Source: Alentia gelatinosa
Lineage: Eukaryota > Annelida > Polychaeta > Phyllodocida > Polynoidae
Assembly: GCA_950022655.1 (NCBI GenBank)
Contig: OX465582.1
Span: forward strand, 92,952,704-93,016,703
DNA length: 64,000 bases
Direction: 5' to 3'
Position 1 is the stretch's first letter. Each line of letters starts with the position of its first letter. The notes below the pieces were generated by a model. It was not told where the DNA came from, made no database searches, and saw only the letters and a program-made list of their open reading frames with translations. A program made the translations under genes and the position numbers. Below, one piece after another: positions 55,845 to 64,000 of the stretch.

Positions 55845-56470
55845 GAGGTATTTCGTCAGATTCATTAAAAAATTATAAATGACGAAATTAGTTCCCACAA
55901 ATACCACCATGTGGCACCACCTGTGGTCATTAGAAACCCTCAGTTGTCCAGGTTACTGGAGAACTTGACCCGAAACGAACTCGACTCGTAGTTGTCAGGA
56001 GAACTCGACCCGTTTTAGAAACTTATGAATATGACATTTTCATATACAAGTAAAGGGCTGGTTAGTTAGCTTTTAGGCAAATACACCAGTGCATATGGAA
56101 AATAAGTACAGCTAGGTTTAGTGTAGGGTTAGGGTTAGGGTTAGGGTTAGGGTAAGGGTTAGGGTTAGGATAAGTGTTAGGGTAAGGGTTAGGGATAGGA
56201 ATAAGGTTAGGGGTAGGGTGTTCTGTTTGTTTTCTTCCCCAGGGAATACCAAATTTGAGGTCAATTAATATACTTACTACTAAATATAGTATTTATTCAA
56301 AGTTGAGATACTTCAGTATGGAAGATTTACGGGTCGAGTTCTTAAAACGGGTCGAGTTCATTACGGGTCGAGCTTTTAATGGGTTGACTTCGTTACGGGT
56401 CGAGTTTTCCAGTTTTCAGTTCCCCAGGTTGTCCTCCAGGCGCGTTTTGTCATCATAAACGATCGGCACC
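55845..56470. repeat. Foldback with ACGGGTCGAGTT arms around a TTAGGG tract
   Basis: Left arm: AACTTGACCCG, AACTCGACTCG and AACTCGACCCGTTTT at about 55968-56015. Right arm: four tandem variants of ACGGGTCGAGTTC at 56328-56412, then CCAGTTTTCAGTTCCCCAGG. The outer flanks GGCACCACCTGTGGTCATTA and GATCGGCACCACTTG also mirror each other. The centre holds the telomere-like repeat. Confidence 0.65.
56122..56219 (+). repeat. Interstitial telomere-like (TTAGGG)n tract
   Basis: About four perfect TTAGGG units followed by degenerate ones (GGTAAGGGTTAGGG, GGATAAGTGTTAGGG). Consistent with the TTAGGG telomere of most animals outside arthropods. Confidence 0.85.
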
Positions 56471-56617
56471 ACTTGAAGCAAGCTATGAATGACAATTGCT
56501 CTATCTATGGACGACAGGCTTAATTGAATGCGATTTACGAGCTCTCGCTGAATATGGACCGTCGTCCCCTACAAGAGTACAAACTTGAGCCACTGGAGAG
56601 TGTAACTTTATGTATAA

Positions 56618-56898
56618 GGCCCGGCGTCCACCTACTAAGATATGGCACCGATATCGTCCACGATGCACCTCCCGATACAAAATCAAAATCGCGTCGGAAG
56701 GTCACCTAATATCGGGGCAGTTGACCACGTTTCTGCGATTAGACACCGATAAAAACCCCGTACAATACGTGGTGGATTGGCATGTCTAGACATATGTCTA
56801 CGATTTTGCCCCTTCCCGATATGTCTCCGATATTTGCTTTTTTATCGGTGCCATATCGGTAGGTCTAAATTTCTATCGTAGTAGTCGGACGCCAGGCC
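56618..56898. mobile_element. MITE family 2, first of a tandem pair
   Basis: 281 bp with ends GGCCCGGCGTCCACCTACTA and GTCGGACGCCAGGCC. Only three bases (TTG) separate it from the next copy. Confidence 0.78.
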
Positions 56899-56901
56899 TT
56901 G

Positions 56902-57184
56902 GGCCCGGTGTCCACCTACTACGATATGGCACCGATATCGTCTACGATGCACCTACCGATAGAAAATCAAAATCGCGTCGGAAGGTCAACTAATATCGGG
57001 GCAGTTGACCACGTTTCTACGATTAGACACCGAAAAAAAAACCACCGAGATGCATGGTGGATTGGCATGTCTAGACATATGTCTACGATATTGCACGTTC
57101 CCGATATGTCTCCGATATTTGCCTTCTGTATCGGTGCCATATCGGGAGGTCTAAATTTCTATCGTAGTAGGTGGACGCCAGGCC
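56902..57184. mobile_element. MITE family 2, second of a tandem pair
   Basis: 283 bp in the same orientation as its neighbour, ends GGCCCGGTGTCCACCTACTA and complement. The two copies differ from each other, so this is not a recent simple duplication. Confidence 0.78.
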
Positions 57185-57799
57185 TCAGTAGTCCAGGGAG
57201 GACTACTGATAAATGATTTTATTGTTGTCGTTTTAGATCTTTGATTTTTAGATTTTTTTTTTTTTTTAGATCTTTGTTGCGTTTTAGATCGTATCGTGGT
57301 CTTTGTTGGGTTCTCGTGATCAGTCTTTATGGAAGCCAGTCCTACAGGACGATCATGTATAGAAAATCATAGGCAAATGCTCATATCATTCAATGTATGT
57401 ACATTGTAATCAGTAAGTGTCGTGCAAGATATCTCCAATTTTCCTGAGGAAGTCATAGCAATATGGGATTGTTCTGCCCAAAGTTTTTCATCTAAAATAA
57501 TCTGAATATGCTTCAACATTAACGTTATTTTTAAATACCGCAACTGCAAGGATTCCTTTACCAGTATCTCCCATGCAAATCGCAATCTTCATTGGTTCAG
57601 TATCGTTCTTAGTTTTAAAAACACCTCCCTATATGATTCGATCAGAATCGTCAAGTGTAAACGCCACCTCAGTTTCACGCTGGATGCTAGCTGAAGAGTC
57701 AAATTACCGGACTAAACGATATCGATATTACACTATCCAACCCACGATGATATTACGGGATAAACATGTGCCATCAAGGAGAGCCTAGAAGTGGGATTT
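57185..57799. other. Unannotated stretch
   Basis: Contains TTTTAGATCT-type short repeats at 57232-57295 and an ATCGTCAAGTGTAAACGCCA end of MITE family 7 at about 57646. No gene recognised. Confidence 0.4.
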
Positions 57800-59114
57800 A
57801 TTCAAGGTGTGCTGCTCCCTGGGGTGCGAGATGTGACGACGATTGGCGCGCTCTCATTGGCTGTAATCTTCAGGGACGCACACAAAGCGGTGTTGGCATG
57901 GAAACACGACACGCTCTTATCTCCTCTCACCAAACACAGTCTTGGTGGCCACCAGCTTTAAGCCCGCCACCGCCGCCATTTGAAGCGGCGATGACATGCG
58001 CCCGCACCTGCGTAGTCTTGCCAGGCTTCTTTCTCCCGCCAAATCTCGTCCAAATGTCGTCTGCTTGTGATGTTCATTGCCGCGCGGGTTTCTCTCGCTT
58101 CCGACGCCAAAGCTTTAAGGGTGCGACAGGGAATTTTCAATTAGTACGGATTTGTGACATCTAAGGTGATATTCCGGCCCCCCAACACCCGGTTACTATC
58201 TCCCCTCCTTGACAGGAGAGTTCCAGCTGACGTGCCGCGTGGGACGCTGCTGGCGTCGTGACGTCATGATGCGGGGACGCTGGCGTCTCTTGTTTTTAAG
58301 CCGCTAGACGGCGCTCAGTGATGTTTCTCAGACGGCGTCTCTGCGGGTAGCACTTAAAGACCTTGGCGCAGCCACCTGCGGTTCACTCTCCTCCCAGATC
58401 CTTCGCGGCGCTAAAGCTAGCTAATCTCTGCCCCAACCCAAGGCTGGTTCCCTAGTATCCAGATAAGAACGGTGGGAACCAGCTAATATTTTAAATTCAA
58501 AACAAAGCAACTGTTGAACGATATGAAACTAAAAAAACTCGTATATAATGAGTTGAGAAACATGAGAATTGTAAAATGGGCTTCATAGACAATCTAGCTG
58601 GTTTTTTTTTTAGCTCTACAAATCTTCATTATGCAAACCCACAGTTTATTAGTCTGCCCGTTCAATTGAGCAAATGTGTCATGTTGATAAAACGAAACCC
58701 AAGAACACATGAGGTGACTCCAGGATATATCAAATAACAGAAATGAATGTACATAATTTACCACCTAAATATGTGCATCTCTATTTACAAATAAACCACA
58801 AAATACTCCCCAAAGCTCCAAGAATTAAGGGGTTTTTTTTAAACTGGCTTATGGGCCAGAGTTGAGCCCAAACAGGCAGGCTGGGGCAGAGATATAAGCG
58901 GCCACGGGAAGAAGAGCGCAGGATCCATGCTGGGAGAGTCCTTCGTCTCATCCGCACCCCCCTCCAGCGGCGGGCGGCGGTAACTCGGCGGATATGGCCT
59001 CCCATAAGTCGCTCAGATTACAGGTTAGCGGCTGCGCGCGCATCCCCGGCACCGGAAGTGAGAAGGAGACGCCTGCGGGTTGAACACCTCTCACGTAGAT
59101 GGCCGTGTTTCAAG
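57800..59114. promoter_or_regulatory. GC- and CpG-rich promoter-like island
   Basis: Much richer in G, C and CpG than its surroundings. Motifs: GATTGGCGCG and CATTGGCTG (CCAAT, about 57840-57862), TGACGTCATGATG (CRE, about 58258), CCGGAAGTGAG (ETS-type, about 59051), and AAGATGGCGCC plus CACGTGG at 59112-59135. GACGCTGGCGTC repeats at 58260-58285. A hairpin CTGGTTCCC/GGGAACCAG is at about 58452-58483. Candidate first exons lie at both ends, facing outward, which would suit a bidirectional promoter. Confidence 0.45.
58008..58077 (-). CDS. Possible first coding exon, minus strand (MNITSRRHLDEIWREKEAWQ)
   Basis: ATG at 58077 in the context GCGGCAATGA begins a frame of 23 codons with a charged, helix-like composition (RRHLDEIWREKEAWQDYA), ending at CAG|GTGCGG (exon end 58008, donor 58007). 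The frame is also open upstream. The GC-rich island lies just upstream on this strand. Family not recognised. Confidence 0.28.
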
Positions 59115-59161
59115 ATGGCGCCCACTGATCACGTGGTTAATGACAAAGGCGACGCTTGGTG
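59115..59161 (+). CDS. Candidate first coding exon (MAPTDHVVNDKGDAW) ending at GTAAGT
   Basis: CAAGATGGCG start context (also a YY1-type motif, common at animal start sites), 15 codons reading MAPTDHVVNDKGDAW, then a near-perfect donor G|GTAAGT at 59161/59162. An ETS site and CpG-rich DNA precede it and a short upstream frame starts at about 59099. This is the best-supported host first exon in the window; the gene family is not recognisable from it and later exons were not found. Confidence 0.42.
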
Positions 59162-59834
59162 GTAAGTGGGGTGCATCACCCCATGCACCGGGCTAGTGTA
59201 GGGTAAAGTATAGTCAGGAGACCGTTCACCTGCCACAATCACTACACTCAGCACGCTGGACCTATTTTGTGTCGCACAGTTATCCCATTTTGTAAAGTTC
59301 TGGAAGTTGTGTATTTTTAAACTGATAACGATACTGGCTGAATGATTACAATTAGGAGTAACCACAGTGACCACGAAAGGAGTGGTTTAGTGAGTGTTTT
59401 GGTCCTCATAATTCCATGAGATCTTTTACAGTTGCTATCGTTTACTTTTTCTATCTTAGCGGAAGACATTTTGTTATGGAGGATCAGACTCAGCTATAGC
59501 AATGGACCTGGATAAAAGTCAAACTTGTGGCTTTTTTCATCGAGATCTTACTTCCTGATCATCTCAAGAGACTGTCCTTCATACAGATGAATCGCTTTAG
59601 GTAGCCAGAATCATCCAACTACAATATAATTCTGAGTTTTAAAACTTCCCTGGTCTGTATATTCCTAAATCTTGGCTAATGTTATCAATAAACGTCACGA
59701 AATTACATATATTTGTTCATATGTCATGAATTGTCTTCACGGAATGATATTAGGAAGCAGAGCTGAGTGGTAACAGAAGACAATAAACGCTGTGTAAACA
59801 ATCATATGAAATTGAATGATACACGTATTTAAAT
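59162..59834. other. Unannotated stretch (possible intron)
   Basis: No gene or repeat recognised. Confidence 0.35.
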
Positions 59835-59963
59835 TTTATCCTACCCAATCACATGTGTTAAACTCCATATGTCATGTATGGCATATACATATATTATGGC
59901 ATAACCATGGCATACAGTCACACCATGTTAAATCTATGTAGATATATATGAGGGGTAGGAAAA
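59835..59963. mobile_element. Foldback family 3, diverged short copy
   Basis: Ends TTTATCCTACCC and GGGGTAGGAAAA; interior ATGGCATA words form nested dyads. About 130 bp. Confidence 0.5.
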
Positions 59964-60394
59964 TATTGGTGTCAGACAAAGAGGCAAATCATCAAAATTG
60001 TCTACTTAGTAGTAAAGATAAAAACACACGAAGCGAGTAATAGAAGTTATTTTTGGACTCGCTTTAATACTTCAATGGTTTTCCCTAACTCAGCGACCGT
60101 TTAAAAAACTGCAGCAAATGAGCAACATTAGTGACAGTTAATAGAGTTAATAATAGCTCCATAAACCTTTTTCCACCTGCTGGCATTTGGCCACGAAAAG
60201 AATTATCTACCACCAACTACGGATTTTTAAAGGGTAATCAGTAATCAGCAAATCAGAAATCAGCAGATGAAAAAAAAAGGATGAAAAATATCGGCGACTG
60301 ATCTACGTTTGGATTTGTTTGCGGATTTTGGTCACACTTCCTGCCAAATTTGTTTAACATCAATTAAACACAGTTTCATTCTGTCAGGAATTGC
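59964..60394. other. Unannotated stretch
   Basis: A TTTTTCCACCTGCTGGCATT segment near 60168 weakly resembles MITE family 6. Nothing else recognised. Confidence 0.35.
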
Positions 60395-60585
60395 GGGTTT
60401 AGGTAAACCTCGTTTCCATTGGTCGACTATTTGGCACCGATCTGCAGTCAGGAACAGGCATAGATTCTTTTGGCTCAGACTTTTAGCACTGGCACCACAA
60501 TCACCATATGTGCATATAAGAACAAGTGCTTCTTATAACTTGCTGATAATTTTATTCACAGATGGAAATAGGCCTCATGAACAAA
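60395..60585. mobile_element. MITE family 6 copy
   Basis: CGTTTCCATTGGTCGACTAT and TTTGGCACCGATCTGCAGTC at the left, GATGGAAATAGGCC at the right. The interior is not the same as in 40092-40241. Confidence 0.5.
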
Positions 60586-60812
60586 GGATTTCACAACATC
60601 GTTATCTGTGATTATAGACAAATTCTTGTAAGTATTGCAGTGCTTTCTGTGTCTACATTGAGAACCAAATCTGTCTTTAATCAACATTAAGATTCGGTAC
60701 TACGAAGGAACAGCATCAAAATCCATAGCCACTGAAATATGCTAAGACTTCGGTTGGTATTTACCTAAAAAACTATTCAAATGGAGAAATGTAAATATTT
60801 ACAAATCACCTG

Positions 60813-61048
60813 GGACGTGTTTCACTAGTTGTGTGACATATCTTTGTTTTGTCCATTCTTGCTTGCATGTCTGTCTAACACTTTTGTCTCAAAACTAGCG
60901 AAACAGGTCCATGACGTGTAAATTTGTCTAATTCTTATGTTTGGTGTCTGTCTTTACCTAATGGCAGCTACTTGTGTTGTCACAAACTAGACAACCCCAT
61001 TGTCTGTATGGTGTCACAGACATGTCACGAAACCAGTGAAACAGGTCC
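60813..61048. mobile_element. MITE family 1, 236 bp, CTG duplication
   Basis: Ends GGACGTGTTTCACTAGT and ACCAGTGAAACAGGTCC with CTG at 60810-60812 and 61049-61051. Contains an internal end-like AACTAGCGAAACAGGTCC. The clean duplication supports a 3-bp C(A/T)G target for the family. Confidence 0.75.
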
Positions 61049-61229
61049 CTGGTGGAACAATTGCGAATTGTACAATATGTAGGTAGACGAGGCTGCTACT
61101 GCGACTATCAAGCAAGTCACTAGCCTGGCAGCCTGGCCTAGTTAGACTAAAGGCCAGGTAACGGGTAGCAGTTTCGTGGTGCATTATTGGTAACGCCTCC
61201 ATTTTTCTGTTGCATTGTGGGATGGGCAG

Positions 61230-61300
61230 ACCACCAGATACACTGGTTCCCGGGGTATCCACTAGGGGGCTCGGCGGAGATATTTGCGGAACCCAGCCAA
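61230..61300. repeat. Short inverted-duplicate segment with CTCF-like core (partner 62425-62495)
   Basis: GATACACTGGTTCCCGGGGT, ATCCACTAGGGGGCTCGGCG and GAGAT here correspond in reverse to ATCTCCGCCGAGCCCCTAGC, GGATACCCCGGAAACCAGCG at 62440-62483. CCACTAGGGGGC is a good match to the CTCF core. The segment may belong to a larger 61.1-61.4 kb repeat. Confidence 0.5.
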
Positions 61301-61489
61301 ACCACTAGTCCACTAGTGCCCTGGCCCTAGTGACAACGGGACGTACTACAGTCTAGTTGAAGGTCGTAGGTACCCGTTACCTGTCCCTTATTCATATGGG
61401 CAGGGAACCAGCCTAGCAAGTCACCGGCCTAGCGTCTCTCGGGCGATTCCCTGAGGTTCATGAATATTAATGGTTTGAGGTATTACTAC

Positions 61490-61600
61490 AGAGGACGACC
61501 CCCATTGGTTCAGTTGATCACGTGATCATTTTCAAGGTTTCTCATTGGCTGTTTTTCCAGACAAAGAGCGGCGGGAAAACCTTAGAACCAATGGTCACTG
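61490..61600. promoter_or_regulatory. Promoter-like cluster: three CCAAT boxes, E-box, E2F-like site
   Basis: CATTGGTT (about 61503), ATCACGTGAT (about 61519), CATTGGCTG (about 61543), GGCGGGAAAA (E2F-like, about 61570) and ACCAATGG (about 61585) within 100 bp. Spaced CCAAT boxes beside an E2F-like site are common at cell-cycle promoters. No exon was tied to it. Motif inference only. Confidence 0.35.
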
Positions 61601-61842
61601 GTGTTGTAAATGGTTGTGGCAGGGTGGAGGCCTGTGGCTCCCCCTGTTGTACCTTTTCACTCAGTGATGTCTGCACCCTCTGGTGTGTAGGGTGCGAACT
61701 GCTCTGTAGGTCCTTATATTTCAACTCTTTCTTGCAGAGTTTTCTCGTACTTACGTATCGAATACACCAGAAAAAATATCAAACAATTGTACAATATGTC
61801 TTTAGGTTTATTGGAATAGACACCAGGGGTTAGATAGAATAT

Positions 61843-62062
61843 TATATGGCTAAGTGGTAGGGTGTTTGCCTCGAGCATGGGAGCTGGGTTCAAACCCCAG
61901 TCGGACCATACCAAAGACTTACACACAAATGGTACCCACTTCCCATTCGGTTTAACACCCGCCATTAGAATGAGGAGTAGGGGCAAGGGCCCGAATGGAC
62001 AAACGGCTGTATAGCCGAATTCAGTGATTGTGTACACAAATATTCCCTAATTAAAAAAAAAC
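61843..62062 (+). mobile_element. tRNA-derived SINE
   Basis: Pol III box A TGGCTAAGTGG (61847-61857) and box B GGTTCAAACCC (61887-61897) are spaced as in tRNA. After the tRNA-like head a body follows (ACCAAAGACTTACACACAAA, then about 140 bp), ending in a run of nine A at about 62053-62061. No tRNA acceptor stem closes properly, so it is a SINE rather than a tRNA gene. The parent tRNA was not assigned. Confidence 0.75.
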
Positions 62063-62074
62063 ATTGGAGAGATG

Positions 62075-62317
62075 GGACCTGTTTCACTAGTTTCACGACA
62101 TGTCTAGATGGCGTTTGTGACACCATACGGACATATTGGGGTTCAATTTTTTTTTTGGCGTGAGTTTCGCTTGTCGCGAACGGTACGTCGCCGAATGTGA
62201 CACAACATGCAACATTAGATGTAACATGTGTTATGAAACGTGACTCACCTTTGTCTGTTCTTGCTTGCACTGTTGGTGTTGCCTCTCATGTCTGTCTAAA
62301 ACAAGTGAAACATGTCC
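62075..62317. mobile_element. MITE family 1, diverged copy
   Basis: Left end GGACCTGTTTCACTAGTTTC, right end AAACAAGTGAAACATGTCC. The interior TTGGCGTGAGTTTCGCTTGTCGC is not found in other copies. Confidence 0.6.
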
Positions 62318-62658
62318 TAGGACAGCAGTAAAACTGGACGCTTCATTGTCTTCATTTGGAGGGGGTTGGACTGTCGTATCAATAACTCGCCTCTCTTCTA
62401 CACAGCGACCAAACACACCACTGCGCATGTCTGTTGGCTGGGATCTCCGCCGAGCCCCTAGCGGATACCCCGGAAACCAGCGTACGCATGTCTGGTGCAT
62501 GTCTTACTACTTTATAGGGCCACTGTGGCATGTCAAGGTACCAGCGAAGTGATCACGTGATATACACGATGTTACACTAACCTGACTGGGGGCTCTACAT
62601 TCAGTCATGAGCAAGTGTTCCTCACGTAGATGAATCATCAATAAAATCCCCTGAAAGG

Positions 62659-62681
62659 ATGGGCTCCCTTAGAAAAGAAAG
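62659..62681 (+). CDS. Possible first coding exon (MGSLRKE) ending at GTAAGA
   Basis: GGATGGG start context, seven codons plus two bases, then donor G|GTAAGA at 62681/62682. E-boxes (ATCACGTGAT at about 62552) lie upstream. Very short, so weak. Confidence 0.15.
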
Positions 62682-62699
62682 GTAAGAATCACGTAAATC

Positions 62700-64000
62700 T
62701 GACGCGGCTGGATAGACCTGCAATTCGGCCATTTTGTTTTCTGGTGGCGCCCCCACGCGGAAGTTTGGGCATAATCACGTGACCAGATGAAGGACTGTAA
62801 GTAAGGTGCCCCGAGTGGCACCCACGCGCCTCAAGCGGCAACCAGAGGAACTGTACTAATGGTCATTGCCTATAGGCGTGCAGAGGGTAATTTTCTCATC
62901 TTGGCTGATTTCCTGTTAGGGAATAACTCTGCTAGTCTAGCCCGCCTTATTTAGCAGATCACAGCCCAGCCTTATGCTTGTTTTACAACCAGCATCGCAA
63001 TGGAGGATTGAGAATATTATAAATGGGATTATTAGTGAACATCCTGAAATAAATGAATAATAGTATCATTATGTATAACAATTACAAATACTCAGACAAT
63101 CACTGACCATAGAAGTTAGCATAGATTCCAACGACACTTGAAAGACAACAATTAGCAACTCCTGTATACATGGTATTATATTTATCATCAGAAAGGATCA
63201 CTAGAACAACAGATTGAAATTGATCATAGACTCCCTACTTCAGAAAAAACATAGCCCTTAGTGACTTGATTGTGGACCTCAGAGAAACAATTCTTGTAAT
63301 ATAACAGCCATGATGAAGGCACACAACCCCAAAATGTTGGTTTTCTAATTACAGGACCAACCTGTAAACCATTATGTAAACTATAGCAATTTATCAATAG
63401 AAACCTACCAACATGAACAGAACGGTGGGCTTGCCCTGTGTTACCATTGTCATTTTGCAACAAATGCTCTCAATACATATATATCTTGAATGATATAAAA
63501 ATGACCATAACTATCTATCCATGATCCTTTTTCATGACTATCATCCATAAAGACTGACCATGTTGATCGATGCGGCGTCGGTACATTAAAATATCGATCT
63601 GCAGATATGGGCTCCACTAGTCAATGCTGATCTACCCAGCTTTAAATGAAAAGTGAAAGATGAAGGATTGGGTAAATAAGATTTAATTATTATAATATTT
63701 GATTTATAATGGTTGGTGAAATATTATCATTTGTGGAAGTGATAATGTCTTACGTTAGTGTGGGGTAAGAATTGACATATAAATATTTCCTATAGAGGGA
63801 GTTAAAATGATAAATGAGAATTGGTGGTGGTTGGGTGGGAAGAAAATATACGTTGGGGGACGCTATTGAATATAAGTGGCACAAGTGAGGCACCCTAGGA
63901 TCACATGGACCTGGGACCTGGTGAATAAGGTTTGCTGATGAAAGTACAGGGCTATTGTTTAATGATATTCAGGCTCGTTTGATACGACAGTCCTAGTTGA
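62700..64000. other. Unannotated stretch; motif cluster at 62725-62790
   Basis: GGCCATTTTG (YY1-like), TGGTGGCGCCCCCAC (CTCF-like) and ATCACGTGACC (E-box) fall within 70 bp at about 62727-62785. A GGTTGGGTGGGAAG word is at about 63825. No gene recognised to the window end. Confidence 0.4.

Noticed and set aside
48643..57216. Similar open frames at 48643-48837 and 56899-57216 (WWIG...RHMSTIL...RSRWTPGL) as a conserved protein
   Set aside because: Both lie inside copies of MITE family 2; the similarity is that of the non-coding element.
61843..61915. A functional tRNA gene
   Set aside because: The Pol III boxes are present but the acceptor stem does not pair and a SINE body with an A tail follows.
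1..64000. CRISPR arrays, bacterial operons or viral genes
   Set aside because: Repeat arrays here lack spacer structure, and no prokaryotic or viral gene set is present; the window is animal nuclear DNA.

Overview
The window is nuclear DNA from an animal, most likely a marine invertebrate; the phylum cannot be fixed from sequence alone. Reasons: no dense bacterial-style genes; intron-like spacing; a short TTAGGG telomere-type tract; a tRNA-derived SINE; CR1/L2-like LINE debris; two tyrosine-recombinase (YR) retrotransposons of the DIRS/PAT/Ngaro group; and many short inverted-repeat (MITE-like) DNA transposons. No complete host gene is visible. A few possible host first exons are listed with low to moderate confidence.

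Layout. 0-4 kb: foldback elements, unannotated AT-rich DNA and a possible tiny first exon. 4.0-5.8 kb: a 16-bp-unit satellite that yields long but meaningless open frames. 5.8-13.1 kb: dispersed repeats, MITEs and a promoter-like block followed by a candidate coding exon (7.29-7.45 kb), with a MITE inserted between them. 13.1-17.9 kb: a nearly intact PAT-like YR retrotransposon on the minus strand with split direct repeats. 18.0-22.6 kb: a second, diverged YR retrotransposon on the plus strand, head to head with the first. 22.6-27.4 kb: MITEs and a 2.3-kb terminal-inverted-repeat (TIR) element carrying about ten copies of a 17-bp motif between two (TA)n tracts. 27.6-28.8 kb: LINE remnant. 29.8-30.5 kb: 128-bp satellite. 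31-42 kb: foldback elements, a 35-bp minisatellite invaded by them, and dispersed repeats. 42.6-45.4 kb: an array whose units meet at palindromes of one motif, split by a 1-kb insertion. 46-57 kb: several MITE families, nested insertions, a 0.4-kb tandem repeat and a TTAGGG tract inside a foldback. 57.8-59.2 kb: GC-rich promoter-like island with candidate first exons on both strands. 59.2-64 kb: MITEs, a SINE and promoter-like motif clusters.

How the parts work together. The only recognisable gene sets are those of the two retrotransposons: a gag-like protein with Cys/His clusters, reverse transcriptase plus RNase H, and a tyrosine recombinase that would integrate a circular DNA copy. In the first element the A1 / B1-A2-B2 repeat layout is complete, its two 209-bp A copies look identical, and the 5-bp AATTA occurs at both outer edges and at the internal B1/A2 junction, as expected for circle-based integration without a target duplication. 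All other mobile DNA here is non-autonomous or broken.
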